Assembly: GCF_020360975.1 (NCBI RefSeq)
Contig: NW_025408668.1
Location: 2,728,001 to 2,792,000 of the forward strand
DNA: 64,000 nt
Origin: Hirsutella rhossiliensis
Lineage: Eukaryota > Ascomycota > Sordariomycetes > Hypocreales > Ophiocordycipitaceae
Direction: 5' to 3'
Part shown: one piece after another, positions 56,398 through 64,000 of the stretch
Layout of the letters: each line of letters opens with the position of its first letter
Numbering within the stretch: position 1 is the first letter of the stretch
The notes under the pieces: generated by a model
Told to the model about the DNA's origin: nothing
Database searches by the model: none
Seen by the model: the letters and a program-made list of their open reading frames with translations, nothing else
Position numbers and translations under genes: made by a program

Positions 56398-58175
56398 GGT
56401 CTGCGGCGTATCGTCGGGGTCGCGGGGGAGGAGAAGCTGGTCGTTTGAACAGATGGGCGCTGCCGGAGAGATTCGCTCGCGTTCTCGCCTGGGGGTCGCG
56501 ACAGCCGAGGGTACGGCTGGTGCAATGCCAGGTCGAGAGATGCGTCGAGTCTTTCGGCTTGTTGCGCTCGTTGTTTTCGGATTTCACAGGCCCGGGGGCC
56601 AAGAGGGGTGGAGGCGGGGGCTGAGGGCTGGCCCGAGTCCAATTAGCGGCGGTGAGAGAAGAAGGAAGTTGACATATTTACAAAGAAGGAAAAAAAGAAG
56701 AGGCTCGCAGTAGCGTGTCATGGAGCACGTCCCAGGGCCGTTGAGGGCGGGGAGGGCAGAGCAGGAGGATGAGGGGGAAAGGAATTGGCGCGCGAAAGAT
56801 GGACGGTGATGTCGTGCCGGACGCGCTGGGGCTTCAGGCCTGGTTTGATCGAATCGGCCCCCTAAAAGGTCGTCATGGGGTCTCCTAGAGAGCCTACAGC
56901 TTGGAGAGAGGGTGGAGCTGCGCGTCTTGTGCCTGCCGCATGTTACAGGCTACTTGACTTGCTCGCGCTCATCTCATAGCTTGCCGTCTGCTTCTTGCGC
57001 TGTATTTCAGCGCTTGTCCTTGGCCGCCCCGTTGCTCGTGTCAGGGGGGGGAATCGTCAACGACAGCGTGCAAGGAGGCCAAGATTCGACACCTTCTCCT
57101 GTCCCCCTTTCCCCTGCCTTGGCGTCTGCCACTACCCGGCCCATGGCATCATGAGATGCAGGTCCGTATGTTCTAGGCCAGGAACCATGCTGACGGGTAG
57201 GATTCTCCATGGGCAATCCGGCTCGGCGAGAGTCTCACGGGTTCCAGCCCCCACGCGGTCCCTGAGAGGGCGCTGTGCTCCAAGCGGGCATTGATGGCCG
57301 GCCCTTGTTTAGCCCCAGCGTGCATCGTCTGCTCTTGGACGGACGCTGATGCAGCAAAGACGAGAGAGGAGACGCAATATTACGTACCCGCGGCTAATTA
57401 TTCGTAAGCCTGGTCTCGGAGACTGGCGGGATGCCGGTGGACCGCGGTGCCGGGCAACCGGGCAGTCTGCGGGCGGTCTCTCTGCTACTACTGGCACTAC
57501 GTAGTTAGTGTACAGTAGAGTCGGCGCGGGGCAGCCCGTGTCGTGGCTTCGCACCTGCTCCGCGACGACGCGCATTTCGGTCAATGTCGCATAGTTAGCA
57601 CGGCGACCAGAAACGTCATGCCCGGCTACTGCTATTGCTGCGCCGCAAAGGCAGTGATCAAGGTACATCCTGTGGTACGAAGGTGCGCGCGCACTCGATC
57701 CCTTCTCTTTTGTCCTGCTCATCATTCTCGTCATTCATTATCTAGTTTGCTCTGCACGACTGCCGTCGTCATCGCACAGGGAGTGTCGGTTGCGCAGGAC
57801 GGGGGCTAATTAACCAAATAATGGAAAGGACAACGATGACGGGCCAACAGTAGCTGATGCAATGGTCACGCACTTCCTTTTGTGTGAGTTGAGCCAAGTC
57901 TATCGGCCGTTCGAGTATATGGTCTTTCAACGGAATCTACTGCAAGTCTCGACACAACCGCCTCGCGGCGGTCGATTTCCAGCATTGCTTTCCGGAGCAT
58001 GGGGCAGGTTGTCTCAATACTGTAGCCTGATGGGGCTGATGCCTGCGGTGCCCCGCTCGTGGCCGACTGATGAGTCACTGACCGCAGCGCCAGTCATGTC
58101 AACGGTCCTTATTTGATCCTCGCCTTCGACCGCACAGCGTGACAGCGTCGATGCCGCGTCAACAAACGCAGACCC
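56398..58175. other. Long intergenic region, no supported gene
   Basis: About 1.8 kb. It includes the promoter of the PHO80-like gene and GC-rich DNA with overlapping short frames. None shows a motif or a plausible spliced model. Confidence 0.45.
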
Positions 58176-59198
58176 ATGGAACGGACATCGCCCTCACCAA
58201 GCTTTGATCCCTCGGCGCCTCTGTCAATACTCCAGCTCACCCGCCGTCATTGTAGAGAGCGCCTCCTTGTTCCTCCCATCCGCTGGACCGACCGCCATCT
58301 CGAGCTGCTGCGATGCTCCTTCGGCGACCCATCCTTCGCATCCTCGACAGTAACGCCCCCAGTTTTACCCGGGAAGCAAGGTGTCCGTTGTATGCGCCGC
58401 GCCTTTGAGCAATACAGATGGGAATTGCCGTCCCGAGACAATGGTATATGCTGTCTTCTTGTCTTGGACGGCCATTTCAGAGACCGGTTCGTCCTCCCCT
58501 GCCTCGCCCTCCATGGCTGCGGCTGACAATGCCGTCTCGATAGAGAAAATTTGCGCTTCTTCTTCAACCGGCGCCATGTCCAAACCCTTCAATGCAATGT
58601 TTTCTTCGAGGCCGAACATGATCCCGGCGCGTTGCCACCTATCATTGCAGCATATGCTGACCACGAACGCATTGACGATTTACGAAAAGACTTACTCAGG
58701 CCTCCCATCAGAGTACCATGGCGTGCATCTTCTTCAGCATTGTTTACGCTCAAGTTGAGGAAAATCACTCCTAAAGACTGCCTGCATGATCCATATATTG
58801 TGGCACTCCTCATCGCCGTAGCACAGGAAAACAGGCTACGGGCTGGCATTGAAACGGAACCTGATTCGTCCGTCTTTCAGGTATTTCCACCTAGCTGCGT
58901 TTAATATTCTTCTGCTAACTTGTTTTCTCATTAGCCCCAAGTGCTAGTCTCGTCCCGCGACAAGGAGTATATGCATCTCTACAGGGCGCGCATTTCATCT
59001 TCTTTCCTGCGCAGCCTTGACGACCCTGCCGTTGCGCCATCGGAGCCGATTGCCATCTCGGTTCAGATCACTACTGTTCCGTACAAGCCGTACCAATCTC
59101 TCCTCGGTCGTCTGACCGCGCTTTTGCTTCCAGAGGAAAATGTTGAGAGGATGCGAGAAAGGGGAGCTGTGGACTCAGCGCCGGCCCACGCAATATAG
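58176..59198 (+). CDS. Uncharacterised fungal protein, possible extra intron or in-frame stop
   Basis: The recognisable part is 58,551-58,880 (NRRHVQTLQCNVFFEAEHDP, then IPWRAS-like and FTLKLRKITPKDCLHDPYIV), joined through intron 58,881-58,934 (GTATTT..ATTAG, 54 bp, branch gctaac) to 58,935-59,198 (PQVLVSSRDKEYMHLYRARI). This layout resembles an uncharacterised protein family frequent in Hypocreales, in which a stretch on available sequence positions is followed by a sheet-rich C-terminus; I know no function. Upstream, the same frame is open from 58,176 but carries a TGA at 58,524-58,526. Either an intron removes it (one option is GTATAT at 58,444 to an AG near 58,544, phase-compatible) or the gene is broken. 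The N-terminal start is uncertain. Confidence 0.6.
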
Positions 59199-59714
59199 TG
59201 TCGGGCAATCAATAACATGTCCCTAGCCCTACGTCAGGGAGACTTGACGACCCTATTAGCTCCTGCAGCCATTGTTAGAAGAGCACAAGGATTTTCATAT
59301 TCTCCATTCCCCAAGTTCCAACTATGACGGACTACCTATGTTTAATATGAAACGACATAAAATGAGTTGTACATTACTTTCATGGTGCTTCCATAGAGTA
59401 AAGAGGATAGCCTCCTCAAGCCGCAGCATCACCTGAAAAATTGGGCCACCTTTCCCTTCTTCGTTATTAAGCTGTGATCGGCATTGATACTAACAACTTT
59501 CCAGTGTCTCTCTGGTGCACTCTCTTTCCAGCACTTGATCGCAATTGCATTGCTTAAATGCCTAAAGAGATAGCTCATCAGTGCACAGTCGCAACCTTTC
59601 TGATCCAATGCCTTTGCAGCTAGCACCAGATCACTAAGTACCAGATCAAGGGATCAGTCAAGGTTCAGCTCGATTATTACTTAGAAAAGACAAAATAAGA
59701 GTTAAGTAGTCGAT
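59199..59714. other. Convergent intergenic region
   Basis: Between the stops of two convergent genes. A 65-codon minus-strand frame at 59,429-59,626 has no recognisable motif; not called. Confidence 0.5.
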
Positions 59715-60928
59715 TCAGTCATCCATGGCATGGTCATCTCTATCCCCGTCTCTTTTCTCATTCGCCCAAGCCACCAAGGCTAAGACATGTGAAATAATCT
59801 GCTTTCGATGGTCCCGCATGTTGATGTCAAACCAGTCTGTGGAATTAACGTGTAGAAAAGAAGTAGCGTCATGGTGATCTGTCGTAGGGAGGATTTTTTC
59901 GTACTCGTCTATATAATCGTATGTGATTTCGAAGTGGAAAAACTTTATATAGTGTGTAACGGCGAGGATGGTTACAAGACTAGGGCTGTTAATTGAAAGG
60001 AACAAGATGAGAGCCCAGATGGGTACACTTACTCGACTTTGGAGATGACTTCGGCCTTCCCGGTACGTCGAAGGGCGAGTGCCTCTCCCACTAGCTGGCC
60101 GAAAGTCCGATCCGAGACCGTCGGATGACCATCACCGGAGAAGGTCTGGAACCATCGCTTTCCTTCTAGACTTGCCACTTGAATCATACGTCGATCAGCA
60201 TAACACTGCAAGCCGCCATCGTCGGTTGCTTGAACCACTCTCTTTGCAACCATTGTTTCGTAGGTGCTTGTGAGTCTCTGGTCCCGGAAGTGAATAGGAG
60301 GGGACAGCGTATTTTCTGGCTGGGCGTAGTTGACGACAAAACGAACAAAACTGCTTGCTAGACGCACAGTAAGATCCTCTGGTGGGGGTGGTGATGAATC
60401 ATCTATGAACCCAACGCTTGATTCAGACGAGGCTGACGCTGATTCTAGCCTAGTTGGCGGGCTGCTGCCAACCTGAATGCTTGCAGACGATACGTAGTCT
60501 CCATATTGGCTCGTTTCCACTCGCTGTCGTGTAGGTCTGTCTGACATTGCAGGGCTGTCCTGCTGTTTTCGCAATAGCTGGGCTAAAGCAGCCCAAACAT
60601 GGCCGAGAGAGTCTGGCTGACATTTTTGAACAATCTGGGGCTCCCACATGGTCATGAAGGCGGGTTCTGGACCATTAATCAATCGATCGATGTAAGGATG
60701 TGCCCCCTTGGGAGATGATGGGAAAACCCCGCCATCGACGAATAGAGAGAGGCGCCTTTGGGGTATGCTGCAGAGCACTCGACTTGCAAACAGGTGTTTG
60801 CGGCCCCAGCGACTGACTCCAGAGTCAAAATCGTCAGACTTGTACAGGGACTCGAAGCTCTCCATTTCCTCGGCCGATGCTTGCTTAGAAAAGGTGGCTT
60901 GGGTTCTGATAGTATCGTAGTAGGCCAT
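59715..60928 (-). CDS. Uncharacterised protein, conserved-looking, unknown function
   Basis: Model: exon 1 60,928-60,033, intron 60,032-59,986 (GTAAGT..AACAG, 47 bp), exon 2 59,985-59,715; 388 residues. The ATG at 60,928 (MAYYDTIRTQATFSK) is preferred over an upstream in-frame one, because the sequence before it is Arg-rich, derives from a CGT microsatellite and runs into a Gypsy LTR. Features: an N-terminal region with WGRKHLFASRVLCSIPQRRL and GPEPAFMTMWEP, a Ser/Pro-rich middle (about 210-255), and a C-terminal part rich in aromatic residues (VTHYIKFFHFEITYDYIDEY). No signal peptide or membrane segment. I do not recognise a domain. Confidence 0.7.
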
Positions 60929-61162
60929 GATGAGGGAGCAATGGATGTAATGCCGAGGTTCCCTGGTGAAAGCGCAGCGGAGGCGTCGGCAAATTGACTT
61001 GGGGCGAGAGAGAGATGGACGCAATGCCGCCGTGGCTAAGACGTCGGTGGCGGGCGTCGAGGCTGCGAGCTGTCGTTGTCGTCGTCGTCGTCGTCGTCGT
61101 CGTCCCCGTCGCCGCTGACGATGGAGCGGGAGTCTGATCCTGTGAGGAAACCACTGGGTTGT
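60929..61162. promoter_or_regulatory. Upstream region of the 388-residue gene, with CGT microsatellite
   Basis: Only 234 bp lie between the chosen ATG and the Gypsy LTR. A (gtc)n run occupies about 61,072-61,104. The presumed promoter may therefore be truncated or include LTR sequence. Confidence 0.5.
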
Positions 61163-61445
61163 TGTCACGGGCTGTGCCCGGCTGGTGGACCCGGTTGTAC
61201 CGGGTCCGGTGGGTCGTGCTCCGGTGGCAACACCGGCCCCGCTCCGCGGACCCAGAAGCTGCGAGAACATTCCGAGAAGGGTAATATAAGCTCGCACTCG
61301 AGGCTACGCCTCGAGTTCAGCTTCTTTACTCCTTAGCTCTAGATAGACAACATCTAGGCACCTGCTTGTTGAATAAACTCCGGGCCAGCCTTTCACATAT
61401 CTAGAGCTCCTTCTAAATACCGCAAGCTGCAGACTGCTCGTCAGG
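61163..61445 (+). repeat. Gypsy 5' LTR and leader
   Basis: TATA-like gtaatataag at 61,281, an 8-bp-stem hairpin (ctcgaggc/gcctcgag) at 61,297-61,315 just after it, and a polyadenylation-like aataaa at 61,372-61,377. This order fits U3-R of an LTR. The precise LTR end and primer site were not resolved. Confidence 0.6.
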
Positions 61446-62549
61446 ATGGACCAGCAGAGTGAGAGCCCAAGTCTCCAGCAGCAATGGATTGACCAACGCA
61501 TTCAAGAAGCGGTCAATGCGACTCTCAGCCCTCTACAGGACCAACTTTCCTTGCTGATGGAGCAACTCGGGCGAGCGCAGCCGCAGAGCGCCGACTTGCA
61601 ATCGCCGCCAGTGGCACGAGGATTGGGCGAGAGCACGCCTGGCTTGGGCACGCCCTCCCAAAACCTGCGGTACTGGAATGCGGAAACCGTTGCCCAACCC
61701 ACCCAAGTATGACGGCTCACGGAAGAGCTACTCCTCCTGGGCCAGGCAGATGCGAGACAAGCTGGACCTTGATGCACACTACTACAGTGGAAATCGCGAA
61801 CTTTGGTACCTCATCAACTCATGTTTGGACGAGCGACCACAGCAAGTGGTCGCTACCTTTACGCCGCGGGAGGCCCTGGGGTAGCTACGACCCCAAGAGT
61901 TCATGCGATACCTCGACCGAACCTACCAGGACAGCAACATCCATCCCGCGCTGCTGCCACGCTGAGAACTATGCGGCAGCGCGAAGACCAACCTCTCGCG
62001 TCCTTCCTTCCCCGATTCGAACAGGCATTAGCTGAAGCCGGGGGAGCAGACTGGCCGGACAGTGCAAAGATCGTATTTCTAGAGAACGCAATAAATGCAC
62101 GCCTCCAAGAGAGTTTGGTCACAGCCGTCCTACCCGACGACTACCAGGGATGGCTTGCGAGAGTTCAGGAAATTGCGGGCAGATTGGAGAGACTGAAACC
62201 CGGTAGGCAGCCGACGTCGACTGAGCGGACGCCTCAACAGCTACCAAGGCAACGACCCAAGGAGGAACCGGAGGACCCCGACGGAGATGTTAAGATGACG
62301 GACATCAACCGTATTGGCCACGAGTCGAAGGGTCGTCGACATGTCGATAAGAAGCCGAAGGATGAGCGCCGCTGCTATCGCTGTGGTCGGACGGATCATC
62401 TTATCGTGGACTGCCCAGCCCAGGTGGTCTTTCCTGGCGAAGGGAAGCAACAGCGACCTAAAGCTGCGCGCATGAAGAAGCCCGATGCCGCAGATGATTC
62501 GGAATCAACCGCAGCATCCAGTGAGGACGAGTCGGCGGGAAAAGACTAG
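61446..62549 (+). pseudogene. Gypsy gag, frameshifted
   Basis: The start is MDQQSESPSLQQQWID. The frame breaks near 61,690 and sense continues at 61,678-61,884 (PPKYDGSRKSYSSWARQM), which hits a TAG at 61,882-61,884, then moves to the 61,803-62,549 frame (PLASFLPRFEQALAEAGG). The zinc knuckle CYRCGRTDHLIVDCP is the classical CX2CX4HX4C, near 62,370-62,415. An acidic end follows. Confidence 0.85.
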
Positions 62550-64000
62550 CCCCGGGCGAAAGCGGGCGCCGGGGCCTGCAAAGGCAGACATCCGGGACTG
62601 GGAAGCGTTCAAGCCACGAATGAATAGTCGGACTGTATTAGTCAACGCGCGGGTAAACCGAGGCTATCGAATACGCGCCCTTGTCGACTGTGGATGTGAC
62701 TGCTATGCCGTGATCGACGAAGCCCTTGTTCGGAAGCTGCGGATACCCTTCGTCGACTCGAAACCACGAGAAATTGGGGGATTCTCAGAGTCAGCGAAGA
62801 GTGTCATATCCCCAGGGTCGTGGCTGTTGTGGTCGAGACAGCTGGATTTGACGAACGTGTCTTTGCATACGTGATCCCAAGCCTGGGCCAGGACATGTTC
62901 CTCGGCCGGCCTTGGATGGAGAGAAATCACGTCGTGTACGATGCTGCCAAGCAGCGAATGTACCATGGGAGGGCAGGTGTGACGATACGCCTCATTGGGC
63001 AGGAAGAGCCCGCCAAGATACGCGCGATTCGAAGCGCAAGACTCGTGTCGGCAGCCGTATTCACGGCGGAGTGTCGACGCGCAAAGAGACGCAAGAAGTG
63101 CAACGCGATCTCGATTCATGCAATCAGTTTGTCGGATATAGAGAGGGCGCTTCAGCCGAAGCCGCCAGTCGATCCGAGCGAGAAGGTCCCGGCAGAAGTG
63201 CTGAAAGAATTCCGCGACCTATTCTCACCAGGAGAGGCAATGAAGCTGCCGCCACATCGACCGGGTGTGGATCATGAAGTCAACCTGCAGCCTGACAAGA
63301 ACGGCAACGAGCCACCCCTTCCGTGGGGCCCACTCTACAACATGTCACGAGAAGAGCTGTTGGTCTTGCGAAAGACCCTGAAAGACCTGCTGGACAGAGG
63401 ATTCATCCGAGCGAGTAGCTCAGCGGCTGCCGCGCCGGTGCTGTTCGTGCGGAAGCCGAATGGAGGGCTGCGATTTTGTTGCGACTACCGAGCGCTGAAT
63501 GCAATCACCAAGCGCGACCGATACCCACTGCCCCTCATCGCGGAGACCCTGCAGAATCTGGCCAAGGCTAAGTGGTTCACCAAGTTGGACGTGGTGGCCG
63601 CTTTCCATAAGATCCGCATGGCTCCGGGACATGAGGAAAGACTGCATTTCGCACGAGGTTTGGGCTCTACGAGGCTCGTGTGCCCTTTCGGCCTGAGCGG
63701 CGCCCCGGCATCATTCCAACGATACATGAACAGTGTATTGCGCGAATGGCTGGACGACTTTGTCACAGCGTACCTGGATGATGTACTGATCTACTCGAGC
63801 GGTTCGAAGGCGGATCATGAGGCTAAGGTGCGACGAGTTCTCCAAGCACTCGCCGACGCTGGGCTGCACCTAGACCCAGCGAAGTGCGAGTTTTCGGTAC
63901 AAGAGGTCAAATACCTTGGGTTCATCGTCAACGAGGAAAGGAATCGCCTGCGACCCCGAAAAGCAGCGCGCCATCCGCGAATGGGAGGCCCCGACCACGG
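62550..64000 (+). pseudogene. Gypsy pol (protease, reverse transcriptase), partial and frameshifted
   Basis: The protease motif RALVDCGCDCYAVIDE near 62,675-62,722 has Asp-Cys-Gly where Asp-Ser/Thr-Gly is usual. After a shift near 62,820, sense runs on (VFAYVIPSLGQDMFLGRPWM, then the connector). The reverse transcriptase: FVRKPNGGLRFCCDYRALN (about 63,450-63,500), WFTKLDVVAAFHKIRM, then YLDDVLIYS with Tyr-Leu-Asp-Asp at 63,771-63,782, and KYLGFIVNEE. A further frame change around 63,635-63,700 disrupts the segment before CPFGLSGAPASFQRY. Cut by the window edge. Confidence 0.88.

Larger units (their letters stand above)
61163..64000 (+). mobile_element. Ty3/Gypsy LTR retrotransposon, 5' part, cut by window edge
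   Basis: It begins tgtcacgggc at 61,163 (the LTR start typical of fungal Gypsy elements) and proceeds through LTR signals to gag, protease and reverse transcriptase in Gypsy order. The LTR's 3' boundary is not certain but lies before the gag start at 61,446; one candidate is the tttcaca near 61,399. No RIP-type damage, but frames are broken by indels. The element's 3' LTR would lie beyond the window. Confidence 0.85.

Noticed and set aside
60929..61297. N-terminal extension of the 388-residue protein
   Set aside because: It is Arg-rich, stems from a CGT microsatellite and crosses into the Gypsy LTR, so the ATG at 60,928 is preferred.

Overview
This window looks like nuclear DNA of a filamentous ascomycete, most likely a Sordariomycete close to the Hypocreales. 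The evidence is short GT..AG introns of about 50-165 bp with CTRAY-like branch points, a run of recognisable fungal housekeeping genes (APC15, BET1, CHZ1, EMC10, PHO80/PREG), and more than 20 kb of repeat DNA carrying the footprint of repeat-induced point mutation (RIP): CpA/TpG almost absent, TpA in great excess, CpG kept.

Layout. 1-4,985 is RIP-damaged repeat DNA with a small GC-rich island (about 3,985-4,450). 4,986-7,552 holds a small cysteine-rich protein gene and a protein kinase-like gene. 7,558-13,620 is a Ty1/Copia element with two identical 200-bp LTRs, a 5-bp target duplication and no RIP, but a broken coding region. 13,931-34,385 is a RIP-ruined nest of Copia elements: a plus-strand Copia (15,403-27,457) is split by a minus-strand Copia (copy B, 18,635-24,965). 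A sister element (copy C, 27,704-33,976) sits in an older repeat, and a third sister (copy A) is cut by the left edge of the window. 34,386-39,700 is gene-poor with at most a coding relic. 39,720-40,929 encodes a secreted CAP/PR-1 protein. 41,614-41,961 is a solo LTR. 43,145-48,992 holds two head-to-tail Mutator-like elements (MULEs), each with 56-bp inverted repeats and its own 9-bp target duplication. 49,662-60,928 is gene-dense conserved DNA. From 61,163 to the edge lies the 5' part of a Ty3/Gypsy element.

The window joins two compartments: a repeat-rich accessory-like part (1-49.0 kb) holding a secreted protein, a kinase-like gene and an orphan cysteine protein, and a conserved core part (49.6-60.9 kb) with genes for cell cycle (APC15), ER-Golgi fusion (BET1), histone H2A.Z handling (CHZ1), membrane-protein insertion (EMC10) and phosphate signalling (PHO80/PREG). 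The mobile elements fall into two age classes: RIP-mutated ones (Copia A/B/C, plus-strand Copia, one copy of the solo LTR) and ones with no RIP (7.6-kb Copia, the MULE pair, the Gypsy). I saw no CRISPR array, rRNA or convincing tRNA. Spliced gene models were inferred by eye from splice signals, reading-frame continuity and remembered family motifs; none was tested by alignment.
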